From: Piezodorus guildinii
Lineage: Eukaryota > Arthropoda > Insecta > Hemiptera > Pentatomidae
Assembly: GCA_023052935.1 (NCBI GenBank)
Contig: CM041292.1
Location: forward strand, 100,582,587-100,646,586
DNA length: 64,000 nucleotides
Direction of reading: 5' to 3'
In this document: in pieces, positions 46,757 through 59,235 of the stretch
How positions within the stretch are numbered: the stretch's first letter is position 1
Layout of the letters: every line of letters begins with the position of its first letter
Notes under the pieces: generated by a model
Database searches by the model: none
Told to the model about the DNA's origin: nothing
The model's input: only the letters and a program-made list of their open reading frames with translations
Translations under genes and position numbers: made by a program

Positions 46757-48287
46757 ATTTTCGTAAACATCACAATAAATAAATACTCAGAAGCAGATAT
46801 TATTACCGAATTTTCAGTTCTATTCAAATGACAATAACAAACTCTTGAATGAAATGATTTAATAAAAATGCTTATACTTGACTACAAATTGACATATCAA
46901 TTAATTCGCTTTCCTTTAGTTATTTGGTTACTCCAGGAAGATAAATCCTTCTGAGCATTCATAACCGTCAGTTACAAGTTGCCCATACAGTGAAAAGTGC
47001 GACTGGATAAGAAAGAATACGTAGTAGGCAACACTTTATAATCTATTTAACACACTTAACTATTTAGAAATATTGTAAACTACTGTTCAATAATTTGAAG
47101 CACTTTTATTCTTATGAAGAAAGTTCTGAATATTTCAGGAATTTTATTAAGAAATTTAGTTTAGTAACTAAGACATTTTTCGTCTCCTAAATACCTTCGT
47201 AATTTTAAAGTCAAGAGTAAGTTTAATAGATTTTTAATTGTGATAAACGTAAGAAGTTTCTTGATAATTGAAGTGATCTGAGTTGTACAATTAATATTCA
47301 CATTCATTTTTGAATAGCATAGACTAGAATTTATGGTAAAAGTGATATGAGATGATTTATGAGATTTAAGTAAGATGATTTGATTACTTGAAAAGATGAT
47401 GATAGGCCCTCCTTGATTAATATTCGATGATACGTGACCGGATAATGTACAATTAATTACTTGCTTTATCCTACTGATTCAATAATGACTCAAGATGGCC
47501 TAACAGTCATGAATTATTCATTATTGAGATTGTACTGGCCTAAATCTGTCTTAAGAGTGCTTTAACACTTGGATGCAAAATTAATAGGCATTAAGACATT
47601 GATTCCGAGCATAACTACCTGCCAAACTAAAGTGTGTTACAGTTAGTTATATCAAACGTAATTAATGCAGTAATAGTAATTAGTCATGCTTCCCCTACAA
47701 ATCAACGTTTCTTAAACATGTTACAACTATCTTGGCAAGATGTTACTTTTCCATGTAGAAATATATGTATAAAAAAAAAATTACAATTCAGGCCATAGCG
47801 ACTGCCGATAGAAATGAATTTTATTTATTTTTCACAAACTCTTGATTTGCGCTGGAATTATGTTTGAACAAGGAGTGCGTTCATTAAAGTAGAATAATGA
47901 TTAAATTTATTTTTCTCGTTTAAGGGAAATCTCATTTGGGATGTATTTTACTTATAAACCTTCAGAAAAACAATGCTCCAAATGATGTTGAAAAACGTGG
48001 CAAAATACTTCTGGTAGCTTAGAAGGAATTCGCGGAAACCTAAACCGCGACAGAGATATGTATAGAGAGGGGTGTATATAATAATATATAGATACATTTT
48101 TTTCACGAATATTTTTTCATAATGTTTGCGGTATATCAGGAATGTAATTTGATCTCTAGGCTGTAACTTAAATCATTTTTTGGCAGTAACACCAACGGAC
48201 TAGGGGCAGAGGATTTTTTTTTTTTTTTTAATATTTACAGCATAACTTGTATTTATATGTAAAAAAAAAAAAAAAAAAAAAAAAAAA
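46753..48287. other. No gene recognised; poly-A tract at 48262-48287
   Basis: AT-rich sequence with short ORFs only. The A tract immediately precedes the LINE fragment that follows. Confidence 0.4.
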
Positions 48288-49170
48288 TCAGGGCAGCATT
48301 GTGGGACCCATCCTTTACACAGTTTATATAGCTGATATCCCAACCCATCTTAACACATTCCTTTCTACATATGCTCAATGACACTTGCGTGCTATCAGTT
48401 CATAATGATCCTAGTATTGCCTCTCAACCTCTCCAATCCCACATCAGAGACCTTGAGGTATTGAGTCAGAATTGGAGAATTAAAATAAATTCCAATAAAT
48501 CCTTTCAAATTACCTTTACCATTCATCGAAAACCAATGACATCCTGCCCTACATGGTTCTTTAATGATATTTCGCTTGTGCTGGTAGACTCCTGCTTGGC
48601 AAACGCCTAACATGGAATCCGCATACAAGACTGAAATGACATGAAACTGCTCTACGTTTTCGGCTACTCTAACACTTACTAGACAGACGCTTTAACCTTT
48701 CACTTAACTACGAAAGACTCATTTACATGACAATCATAAGGTCTATCTGGACCTACGGAGTTGAGCTATGGGGCACTACTAAACCATCCAATTCTTCCTT
48801 ACAATCCAAAATCCTTCGTAAAATCCTCACTGCTCCCTACTTTGTCAGTAATAAAATCATTCAAAAAGACCTCCATGTTCCGTATGTAGCTGATTTACCC
48901 GTACCAAGTATCATTCCTTCCATGACAAACTCCATTCCCACTCTAATCCACCACAGTTTCAATCCTTGCTTCCTCTACAATTCCTGATAATCTACTGAGG
49001 CGTCTGAAGAGAAGATGTCCTCGAGACCTTCTTGTTTAGATTGATTACCAGAGTGCTGCCAATGGGCAGTTTCTCTTCACGTTTTTCATGTGCGTATCTT
49101 TTATCAGCATATTTACTTGATATATTATAGTATACAGTTGTAAATTTCAATAAAATATAATAAAAAAAAT
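48288..49170 (+). pseudogene. Jockey-like LINE 3' half (5' truncated)
   Basis: Begins within the RT domain at QGSIVGPILYTVYIADIPTH (the 'G...GP.LY..Y..DIP' line). A spoiled YADD region follows, then QSHIRDLEVLSQNWRIKINS, a KPMTSCPT line, and IIRSIWTYGVELWGTTKPSN with SKILRKILTAPYFVSNKIIQ. It ends near 49170 in aataaaatataataaaaaaa. Stops and shifts throughout. It is the cleanest 3' end of this family in the window. Confidence 0.8.
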
Positions 49171-49555
49171 TGATGTAAAAACAAGATATTGGATATTTTT
49201 TTTTAATGGTCAAGAAAATTTTTTGTTTCTTCCAAACTGCTATCCTTTTGAAACCTTGAGAAAACTCCATTACAAATACTGAAAGAGGTCATTAGGATTC
49301 CGGCAAATGGATTGTCTATCGTTCTGAATTTCGTATTTACTGGCTTTGTCACAGGACTCATGAATCTTTCACAAGTCCTAAAATGAGATTGTTCGACTCT
49401 CTCGTCCTGTTTTCAACTAATTAAGGTATTAAATTTATCATTTAATTACCTAGAATCATTATTCAACCAGTCTTTCTCCACTATGAAATGCAATTAACTT
49501 CGATGATATAAAGAATACAAGAACTAATTATTAAATTTAAAGGGAAATTCGGATA
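49171..49555. other. No gene recognised
   Basis: AT-rich spacer between two LINE fragments. Confidence 0.4.
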
Positions 49556-50335
49556 GTGATTTATTGCAGTGTTCTTAATGCTGACAAAACAAAAGCAATT
49601 GTAATAGGATCCCATCACCTCCTGAAAAATATTCCACATTTCCCAACCCTGTACCTAAATACAGGTTTATAAAGTTCCACCCGACTGTCAGGAATCTGGG
49701 AGTAACCTTTGACCAAACCCTATCCTTCAAAAATCATATTTCCGAAATCTCCCGTCGTACCTTTTCAACCTTAAAGCGACTGTATTCCCTTCGTCACCTA
49801 TTCTCGCATGAAACCCGAAAACTCCTCGTTACATCTCTAATATTTCCCCACTTCGACTTTTGCTGTACGATATACGACAGTGTTTCTGGGGATCTCGAGG
49901 TAAAAATAAAACGCTTAATTAATTGCTCTGTTCGATTCATCTTCGGGGTCCCTAGATACACTTCCGTGTCTCATTTTTATGGCAAGTTGAAATGGCTTTA
50001 CCCCTCCAATCGTCGCAAGTATTTTCTCGCATCATTCCTTTACCAAGTTATCCAATCCCGCCGCCCATCATACATTTTTGACCTCCTACAATTCAAATAC
50101 TCTGTCCATCCTCGTTGTACACGCTCCAGGCCTTCGGATTTATACAGCACGGCCCACCGAACCGCACATTTCGGCAGATCCTTTCTCATTCGATCCTTAA
50201 TCCTATGGAATTCTTCCCCACCTTCCATCTGTCACTCCGATTCTCTTTCTACCTTCAAATCCCGCATATTTAATTACTTAATGAATACCCAGGCTCAATA
50301 AATTTGTAAATAAACTTTCTTTTTATTAATATTTT
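49556..50335 (+). pseudogene. CR1/L2-like LINE C-terminal fragment
   Basis: Begins VLNADKTKAIVIGS, shifts frame, then reads VRNLGVTFDQTLSFKNHISE, RRTFSTLKRLYSLRHLFSHE, then PHFDFCCTIYDSV, RLINCSVRFIFGVPRYTSVS and, from 49966, an open 111-codon frame ending FKSRIFNYLMNTQAQ. The 'LGV.FD..L.F..HI' line, the F.HFDFC line and the 'WNSSPPSI...SLSTFK..I..YL' end are typical of CR1/L2/Daphne-like ORF2 C-termini. The 3' UTR runs to about 50335. The copy at 9380 belongs to the same family. Confidence 0.75.
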
Positions 50336-50940
50336 TTTATTTTGTTGTGATTTTTTTAGTGATAGCAGCAATGGTATATACAGTCCATGGCTCAGGCCTC
50401 GTATTGCCCGTTGGCATTCTAAGGTTCCTTTCGCACTAGGCGCGGTATGCGCTTGAGGATTGAGGTGGCTTTGTTCCTTTGTTGAAGTAAAATGGGGAGG
50501 AACCATTTTGCTGGTGGTTAAATGTATGCGGGTCAGACTGCAGAGTCCAGACCCCTTCCCAGGGCGACCACGTCGACCAGGGGGAGAGAGCCTTGCCACC
50601 TTCCAGGCGCAGGTGGTGGAACTACGTCCCTGAAGAGAGGGTTCGCACAAGCCTTTAACCCGTCAAAGAACTTGACGTGCCTCCTGCTGATGAACTCTGG
50701 CACCGAGGGAAGATGGAGTTCCTCGTGGATGGTGGCATTTCTCGCCCGCTGGAGTGTGGTTCCTCTGGCTATCCTCCTTAGGACGGAGTTCTGATAACTC
50801 TGCAGCCTTTTGAGCGTGGACTGATAGAGGTGGCGGAGCAGGGGCGCACCATGGAGTAGAGTCGGTCTGATAACGGCCTTGTAGATTTGCAACTTGAGTC
50901 GCAGTGAAATTGTGATTGTTGTTTTCTTCACATTTAAATA
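50336..50940 (-). pseudogene. Jockey-clade LINE C-terminal fragment
   Basis: The minus frame at 50533-50931 reads KLQIYKAVIRPTLLHGAPLL, then LKRLQSYQNSVLRRIARGTT and LPSVPEFISRRHVKFFDGLK. This is the 'IYK..IRP...YG.P......L...Q...LR' C-terminal region that follows the RT in Jockey-clade elements. It is more GC-rich than the other LINE pieces, hence possibly younger or from another lineage. Its 3' end abuts the CR1-like fragment tail-to-tail near 50335. The fragment at 17870-18490 is related. Confidence 0.7.
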
Positions 50941-51195
50941 TGTTTAGTTCATATGAGTAATTCTTAATTTGTTTATATGTAGTTAATATAGTTTAAGACT
51001 TTAAAGCACACTTTGTACTTTCTGTATTATTTATTCTAAAGGGACATGACAATAAAGAATTTATTTATTATTATCATTATTAATATGTTGATTAAGGGGT
51101 GTCAAGTTTGTACAGTGAACCGAATAACATAAAAAAAAAAAAAAAAGATCTCAAATACAAGATCAAGATATGACATATTTTTCTTTTCTTCTATA
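50941..51195. other. No gene recognised
   Basis: AT-rich, with aataaagaatttatttatt near 51050 and an A tract at about 51130. Confidence 0.4.
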
Positions 51196-51303
51196 AAATG
51201 CGGGAATAAATATATAAGTCAATCATAAATCTAATATCTTTAAAAAATTAATAATAATTCAGCAATTGGAATGAACTTCTCCTGTACCTAACTGATTTTT
51301 CGA
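51196..51303 (+). repeat. 108-bp inverted repeat, left arm
   Basis: Starts aaatgcgggaataaatatat and ends cctaactgatttttcga. The reverse complement lies at 51983-52090 with no mismatch seen. Confidence 0.9.
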
Positions 51304-51566
51304 TCTTTAACACGTTTACGCCATGCAGTGAAAAATATAACCGATTTAAGTTGACAAATTCAGAAACTTGTCCATATTTAACCTTTGAAGTACCAGATTA
51401 CGGAAAAAAAATATTAAAACAAATTAATTTGTTGACACGATTGGCAAGCGCACAGTGGTCAAACATCAAATTTATTTACTAAAATGTATAACTCCCCAAC
51501 ATTTAACGTTTGAGGTTCCAGAATACGGGAAAAATAATACAAAAATCTTATTATTGCTCGGAGTTG

Positions 51567-51981
51567 CTGATTCTCTTTCTACCTTCAAATCCCGCATATT
51601 TAATTACTTAATGAATACCCAGGCTCAATAAATTTGTAAATAAACTTTCTTTTTATTAATATTTTTTTATTTCGTTGTGATTTTTTTAGTGATAGCAGCA
51701 ATGGTATATACAGTCCATGGCTCAGGCCTCGTATTGCCCGTTGGCATTCTAAGGTTCCTTTCGCACTAGGCGCGGTATGCGCTTGAGGATTGAGGTGGCT
51801 TTGTTCCTTTGTTGAAGTAAAATGGGGAGGAACCATTTTGCTGGTGGTTAAATGTATGCGGGTCAGACTGCAGAGTCCAGACCCCTTCCCAGGGCGACCA
51901 CGTCGACCAGGGGGAGAGAGCCTTGCCACCTTCCAGGCGCAGGTGGTGGAACTACGTCCCTGAAGAGAGGGTTCGCACAAG
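51567..51981 (-). repeat. 414-bp copy of the LINE-LINE junction at 50239-50652
   Basis: From gattctctttctacc to gttcgcacaagc the sequence equals 50239-50652 except for about one base (ttcgttgtga against ttttgttgtga type). Because the copied stretch spans the tail-to-tail junction of the CR1-like and Jockey fragments, it is a duplication of this locus and not an independent insertion. It ends directly at the inner edge of the right arm of the inverted repeat. Confidence 0.9.
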
Positions 51982-51982
51982 C

Positions 51983-52090
51983 TCGAAAAATCAGTTAGGT
52001 ACAGGAGAAGTTCATTCCAATTGCTGAATTATTATTAATTTTTTAAAGATATTAGATTTATGATTGACTTATATATTTATTCCCGCATTT
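51983..52090 (-). repeat. 108-bp inverted repeat, right arm
   Basis: Reverse complement of 51196-51303. The left junction shares the bases aagc with the end of the duplicated segment. Confidence 0.9.
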
Positions 52091-53047
52091 CGATGAAACA
52101 AATCCTGCAAACAAATCCTTGGGGTATATAGTTTTTCGTTATTGGATAGGGGCATACATTTACAAATTGCTAAATTAACTCAACGGGTAGATTGCAATGT
52201 AAATTGAATAACGAGTTAGAAAATATATGTCTTATCTATCTCAGCAATGACCATTGTTAAATAAAAGCAAATTGACTTTGCGCTAAACACACCTTAAACA
52301 CAATAAATGACCATCGACAAAAGATAAACCCACTATTGGTAATTAAGCACTTGTGCGAACAGGAATGACTCACTCATTTACTATTTATTTATAAACACGT
52401 TATGGCGGGAAATATTAGTATTAAAGGTCTAGCTAACTAATAATAAAAAGGTGAAGCATAGGAAAATTCCAAACTTTTGACTTGACTTTTGTCCACCTAA
52501 ATTGGTGATTTTGCTCAGTGTGCGACGGTGGGTCACACTAGTTTGTCAGTCTTAATTATCTCGTGGGACGACGTTCATCGCAGGTGAGTCATTTGTTTTT
52601 AAAAAATGAGTGTTATACCATAAATATTTTATAAATTATTAAATATTTTATAACCTTCAACATTATATTTAAAAATTGAGTATTATAAATATTAAGATTT
52701 TAAAAGTGATAAAAATTAATTATTTATACCTATTCAACTTTTTAAAACATTCTAAACATAACGCGAGCTGGACATTCCAAACCATCCCTTACAACGCTCG
52801 CAATATGTCGTTACTTTTTTTTGTCGGAATATTAATTACTTTGCATTTTTGTTTTACTCTCGCATTTAGCGCGTTGGAAGCCTCCAGCTGTTGTGTTTTC
52901 GCATTAAACACGCTCGATCTTGCAAAATTGTCGCTCCACCCCACGAATCGTAAGCACCTAAGACAGTCCTGCCTCACGCGCGAAAGCGTAGGTATTCTCC
53001 CCGGCGTAAACTTGTTGATCATACCGGTGTTTTAGAAAGATTTGGAA
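52091..53047. other. No certain gene; possible short host exon near 52510-52582
   Basis: gtgcgacggtgggtcacac to gacgttcatcgcag is followed by gtgagtcatttg, a good splice donor (CAG|GTGAGT). The patch is GC-richer than its surroundings and could be a 5' untranslated exon. A GC-richer ORF pair at 52730-53035 (both strands open) is unrecognised; the plus frame has a hydrophobic segment near its middle. Confidence 0.25.
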
Positions 53048-53217
53048 GATAGTCCGGGTAACGGAAAAGAAAAAAACAATGGAAATGTCTAAATTATTCG
53101 GTCTTCACCTAACTACTGCATCTGGAGGTACAATAATGAAGAGTTACAATGTGGGTCGAAACGTTGATAAGGCAATAAAAGTTAAGATTATTTAATTTTT
53201 TGTTCACCCGGACTATC
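53048..53217. repeat. Small inverted-repeat element (170 bp)
   Basis: gatagtccgggtaac at 53048-53062 is matched in inverse by gttcacccggactatc at 53202-53217 with one or two differences. It holds atgtgggtcgaaacgttgat, a word resembling the one at 11813-11855. A MITE is possible, but no target duplication was identified. Confidence 0.4.
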
Positions 53218-54950
53218 ATGCTTTTCAATTTATAGAAATTCAATACTTTTTTTTTTCGACTGGCTTAACTAATAAAATTTTCACTTTATCTATAATCCAA
53301 GTTAAAGGAGATAAATTAATCGTTCATGAGAAAATTATATAAATCTCTTTCAGAGTTCACTGAGGGCAAATCAATTGATTTTTGACAATCTTATCCCCAC
53401 CATTCGTCAGCCCTATTTGGTTCAAGTTAAAACTAAAACGTTCTCGTTTCGCGTACGATGCTTTTTCCGTATTGCTATAAAAGCCATTAATTATCTGAAT
53501 ACCGTCAGAAAAAAATCTTTTGTTTTTGCTTATTAAATAGAAGGAGGGTCAATCAATCATTCGATAACAATAGATCGATAACACGATCTGCTAAAAGCCT
53601 CGTTTCCCCAATTTACTTTCATCCCTTCCCTCTATTAGAATACTTAACTAAGATTTATCTCCATAGAACCTGTCTACCGTTTTCATTTTCTCACTTATTA
53701 TCTTCCCATTATCTTCAATTAATTTATTTTGTTCTCTCGTGGTTTCTTGAATCTCCATTGAAATCCAGCGTTCAATGAAAAGAACAACTATTATTATTAT
53801 TAAATTCTATAGAGCGAGTTGGTGGCCGAAAGTGTAGAAGACTGCATATGGCAGCTCCATAGAATGAGGCTATATTCAGAAACTTTTAATTTATTTTTCT
53901 ATTCCCGTTTCTTTTAAAATGGAGTAGGAAAATACAATAAACAATCCTTTATTTACCCATTATCCTATATTATTGTTTAATTCCTTGGCGTACTCTTATC
54001 TTCAGAATCTATAAATAAATGTTTTACGAAATAATATAATGAATACTGTGTTTAATGTAATTTTGCTTTTTCGAAGGAATTCGACTAGCTAAAATATAGC
54101 AACTCATCAAGAGTATACCATAAAATTTCAGTTATTTTTGGTTAAATTAGGGCTTTTATACCACAAGTATTTATCTATCTTCTTAACTTATAATAAGGGA
54201 TGTGGATTTTACGTCACGTAAATAGGGGGAAACTACGCAAAAAATAAGATTTATTTTTTTTTAATTAGCATATTTTTCATTATTTCCTTTTATCTATATT
54301 ACATAATTAATTATAACGCCCAAATTTGGTATTTTTTAAAATTAATACTCTTTTAATAGTGTTTTTGTAGGATGAGATGGCAAGGGTGGCTGTCACTAAA
54401 CTTATGCATAAATAGTTTTCCATCCTTCATATTCATTTCACGGTCAAATATTTAGTAGTATTTCTTCATGGGTACCTATGTTTTATACATTTATCAAAAA
54501 TATCAATTTGTTAAATATTATAAAATTCTGAATCAAGTTAAAATTCATGATTACAGAAAATCAGAAGACCAAAAAATTAATTTTTTATAAAATTTGTTTA
54601 ACAAAGCATACAAACTCAAACTGTATAATAGTTTACATCAACTTGTCAAAACACATTTTTTTCATGAGATCCATTAAAATGAATTTTTAACAAGAAGAGA
54701 AAAAAAGTTCTTGACTGCATTTCTTGGACAAATGGTACCTTTACCGAAAAGTATGCTCCGTTTTTGGTGTAGGTTCTGGTGTGATCTTACCGGTCATTTG
54801 ATGCATTATGAAATAAAAATCTTATTGCTCTCTTATTAATAGTGGGACTAATCAGTTTACTCCCAACATCCCTCAAAAATTGTGCTATCTGAAAATTTAG
54901 TTTAAATTTTGTAATATAAGTAGCCCTACTTATATTAATGTGCCCACAGT
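53218..54950. other. No gene recognised
   Basis: AT-rich sequence. No supported ORF, RNA or repeat. Confidence 0.4.
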
Positions 54951-55258
54951 TGAGCGACGTGGTCTAGTAATGGATAGAACACTAGTCTACTGTTCTCTGA
55001 ATGCTGGATTCGAATCCCTGCTGAAGCTAAATATTTTTTATTTTATACATTCGGCTGGGGTGCGACCCTAAGGTACGGAGACCCTACTGAGCAGGCCCAA
55101 CATCTATAAATTGGTACTTAAAAATTTCCGAAAAAACTGGCAGCTGAGTGTGATCTCGGCCTAATAAGCACATCGCACAGTCGCTGGCCTAGAAACAGTA
55201 CAAGTCTCTATATATACAGAGTCTAAGACAATTCATGGGTTGTAGAAGTACATTTTTA
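54951..55258 (+). repeat. tRNA-derived SINE, copy 3
   Basis: Head: gagcgacgtggtctagtaatgg (A-box-like tggtctagtaatgg), then actagtctactgttctctg and ggattcgaatccctgc (B box). Body as in copy 2: cggctggggtgcgaccctaa, gcaggcccaacatc, ggcagctgagtgtgatctcg, gagtctaagacaattcatgg, ending gtagaagtacatttt. It is the most diverged of the three but has the best A box. Confidence 0.8.
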
Positions 55259-55261
55259 CTT

Positions 55262-56500
55262 TCACTAACTTTACTTTAAACATATTTATTGATATTTACA
55301 ACTGTATCCAAAATACATCAAGTAAATGTGATGGACATATGGTAAATTGACATGAAATACATGTAGAGACACCACCCATTGGCAGCACTCTAATATATCC
55401 TAAACTAGAAGATCTCGGGGCCATCTTCTTTTCAGACGCCTCGGAGGGTTATTAGGAATTGAGGAGGAAGACAGAATGGAAACCATTGGATTAGAGTAGG
55501 AATGGAATTTTTCATGGAATGAATGATACCTGGTTCGGGCTAAATCAGTAACATATAGAACATTAAGGTCTTTATGGATAAGTTTATTAGTGACAAAATA
55601 TGGAGCATTGAGGACTTTACGAAGGATTTTGGATTGTAAGGATTGGATACGAGAGGAATTCGATGGTTTAGTAGACACCCATAGCTCTACTCCGTAAGTC
55701 CAGATAGGTCTTATGATGGTCATGTAGATTAGTCTCTTGTAGTTAAGAGGAAGCTTTGACCGTTTGTCAAGTAAGTGTTGAAGAAACCGAAAGCGTAAAT
55801 GGTAAGTTTTTCAGTAAAATTAAGTAAATTTTGAATTTTGTGTTTTGAATTTCTGATTTTAGTTTGTTAGTCAGTTTTTTATAATAAAGTTTGTCGGCTG
55901 GGTATATCGTCCTATGCCACTTCACTCTTGCTCTACGTTTATCTCTTAATAAGAAGCAAATATGAGGTGGCAAGTTGGTCTGTGGTGAGTTAATAGCTGT
56001 TTTGTTCGATGTGTTTTTTTTTATACTGGTCTCTATTGATGTTTTAAGTTTTTGTATTGCTTTGTCGATGTCATTAGTTGTCTTGAGAGGAATTTTCAAG
56101 ACTAATTTATTATCTAGATCATTTCGAAATTTGTCCCATTTGATTCGTCCTGTAATCAATGTAGGAGGAGAGGGTCTTTGAGCGAAGTTTGAATGTAATA
56201 AAAGCAAATCTGGACTATGATCTGATGAAAGGTCGTCCAAGGATTGTACTGTGGCTTGGGAGGAGGAAATTTGGGAAGTGACAAATATATCGAGGATATC
56301 AGGTTTTTTTTTTTAAAGATGTAGGCCAATATGTCGGGTTCATGGATGAAATAATTGACTAAGAGTTGGAGAGGGAGATATTAGAAAGGATATTACTCTA
56401 GGAATTGGATGATCGACAACCCCAACGTTGGTGTTTAGCGTTGTAGTCGCCTCCTGTAATAAAGGAAAGGTCCGAAGGAACGAAATAGGGATTCAAGATG
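55262..56500 (-). pseudogene. Jockey-like LINE with internal RT deletion
   Basis: Reading the minus strand from 56500: an endonuclease line FITGGDYNAKHQRWGC (the APE-type 'GGDFNAKH..WG'), then MDDLSSDHSPDLLLL (the SDH..), then the linker to RAKVKWHRT-type text. The frame then jumps near 55790 to FLQHLLDKRSKLPLNYKRLI and IIRPIWTYGVELWVSTKPSN, ending PPRRLKRRWPRDLL. The whole RT palm with YADD is missing between linker and C-terminal part, so it is an internally deleted copy. The 3' end at about 55265 abuts the SINE. Confidence 0.75.
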
Positions 56501-56521
56501 GTTATATGAAAGGACATTGCC

Positions 56522-57333
56522 CTTTCACTAACTTATATATGAAATATATAATTCCAGTTTTCAACTGAAATACATGTTTTAGGGTCTCCTGAGTGCAAAT
56601 GACCAAGTCCCGCAAAAAAGGTCTGTGTGTGTGGTAACTCCCGGGTAAAAACTAAAAGTGCTATGAAACTGAAATTTCATATTTAAGACAACTATGCGCC
56701 CGAGATGTTACAGAATCTTTTTCATCAAAATCATCTAACCAGACGAGCCACTATATACTATGCATTTTGTACATTTTTTCGATTTACTCGAAAACGGCTC
56801 TAACGATTAAGTCAATGTATCGATGTAAAATGTGATGGTCTTTAATATGATGTAGGTTTCATTGTGATTTAAATAGTCTGGCAAGGCTTAAATGCCCTTC
56901 TTCCTCTAATGTACCTTCAATTTTATATATTTCAAACAAATTGGAACATCATCTTATTTGTATTGATTAATAACGAGTATATATGCAAGTTGAGCGAATT
57001 TGATAAAGAACTATAGGAGAAAAGTGCAAACATATTTTTTTATGCATTTTTTGTGTTTTTGATTATAGGAACAGTAATATACATGCCTAATATGCCGTTG
57101 GAAAGCTAAAGATTTTAGAAAAAATACATCATATACACACAATTCTAAAAGTTAACGGAGGGTGATGAAAATCCGATAAAACAAACTGATTGTCGTAGAT
57201 AATAATATAAATGATTATTTAATAAAACGCATGTTTCTATTCAAACTGAATATAATAATTTCATATAATATCTAAATGTATTTAAAACTTTTAAAATTAA
57301 TTTTAACAACGGAAATAAGTGAAAGTCGTGTGT
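56522..57333 (-). repeat. TIR-type repeat family, copy F
   Basis: Starts ctttcactaacttatatatg and ends aacggaaataagtgaaagtc, then gtgtg. Internal: ttttagggtctcctgagtg, aagtcccgcaaaaaaggtct, ccgagatgttacagaatctt, gccgttggaaagctaaag. Confidence 0.75.
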
Positions 57334-59235
57334 TTTTTTTTTTGTTTTTTTTTGTAAATGACAAAGTAGAGTTATAGGGTATTATTAGCACTCAAAGAAA
57401 ATATGCGATCTAAAAGATGGACAAAAAAAGTTTATATCTCATGTCAGAGCCACCTCAAAAAGTACTGTGTACAGCTGCTATCTAGGAAGGTTGCAAAGAG
57501 GTCAAAAGGATTGGAAATTATCAATTGAAAAAATATAGAAAATTATGTCTGAGAACACCCCACCTCTCTTCTTCAGGCTATACATTTGATTTCCGTTTCG
57601 TCCATTTCATGAGCTTTACATACCAAGTATAAACAGAAAGAAACTCCAGACTTCTAAACAAAGAATACCTGATTATTTGGTCTTGGCTGACATAAAAAAC
57701 TCTGCTTTGAAAATTTGGATTAGAAATGAGCGCAGTAAAAAAGAGAAAATATTTTATTCAATTATGAAAATTTTATGAATGTATATTCACTAAAAGCATA
57801 CTGCTATTTTCATGTTTAATATTCCGATATTAAGAAATTTTTCGAGCCTTATCGTTACTTCCAGTACTAATTTTTTTTTTCAATTATTGAAGCATTATTT
57901 TGCCATGGAGGTGGATACAGTTAAAAAATAAATAATTATTTAATACGTACATAGTTGGTATGAAATAAATTGTAGTTAAAAATGTGTCCTTTGAAAAAGA
58001 GGAAATCTTAAATAAAAGAACCAACTAGGGAGAATAAATTGAGAGCGCACATGGTTGAGAGGTGAGATAGGTTATCGAGTCCCTAAAATATTGCTCCTCG
58101 AGGTACCTAATGGAAGTAGTATCCTCTACATTATTCCATCTTTATTTTCCAAGGAAAACATTTTCTTTATATAAAAGTTGGTTTCGCATATCATTATTTA
58201 TAGGCTTATGGAATAAAACAAATCCTTATGTCGCTTCTATTCCTATCAAAATTACAATTTTTTTATCAACAAAATTCATGATTTCAAAATGGTTTGTACA
58301 TTATAAGTATCATATGAATGAAATATAATACGTACAACTGAAGTATTTAGAAAACATGAACACAATGAATTTATAATTAAAAGTTTCGAGAATGTTTTGT
58401 TTCAACGAACGAGGAAATAATTGGTTCTCAAAATAAAATCTTATACTGTAATTGAACCCTTATATTTCATTATCAGTTAATTAAGGTAACATAATCCTAC
58501 GTGTCACAGGCATCTAAACAGCTAAAAACCTAATTAAGCTAACTCTAATTTTTTTCAGCCAATAACTTTTAAGACAACTAAATCTTCAAGGAACGTCAGC
58601 AGTATCACTCTGTGACATCCCAACAATAATAGCTTCTATAATGATCAAATATAAAATATTACAAGACTAATTAAAGTGATCCTTATATTCATTGAACACT
58701 AAGAAAGAATTATTTTGTAATTCAGTACTCAATTGGGCTTTTTGTTATAAACATAATGCTGAGAATCCATTATTCTGGTGTAAGTGTTCAGATTCATCAA
58801 GAAGTGTGTCATCAAAATGACAAAAGTAATTTATATGGTTTAGTAATATTACAGGACCACATATAAACATTACAAAAAATACAATTTATTTATCTCACTC
58901 AGGACACCTGGTAAATGTAATCTGAGATGCTTTCACACAATATTACTTAAACAAAAAATGAAAAACGCTGCATATTATTACAAAATTGTTTATTATTTCC
59001 AAATAACAATATTACGGTTTATAAAACTGAAGATAGGATTTTTTGGTATTTATTTGTTTATTAATTATGAGAAACGGATTTTCTTTATTCGTTATTCGGG
59101 TTCTACGCATCCTGAAATGTTAGCCCTCAAATTTAAAAAGGGGGTAATTTTTATTTTTTTTACAAAGGTTCAATATTGGAAATTCTGCATTCCCTGCCTC
59201 CAGAAAATAAGCAATTATAATAAACAACACCAATA
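57334..59235. other. No gene recognised
   Basis: AT-rich. 59035-59190 resembles 6235-6375 (a low-copy repeat). Short ORFs at 58110-58328 and 58958-59236 have no recognisable features. Confidence 0.4.

Noticed and set aside
52676..53035. 119-codon ORF with a hydrophobic segment as a host membrane protein
   Set aside because: Both strands are open in this GC-richer patch, no family recognised and no supporting exon structure.
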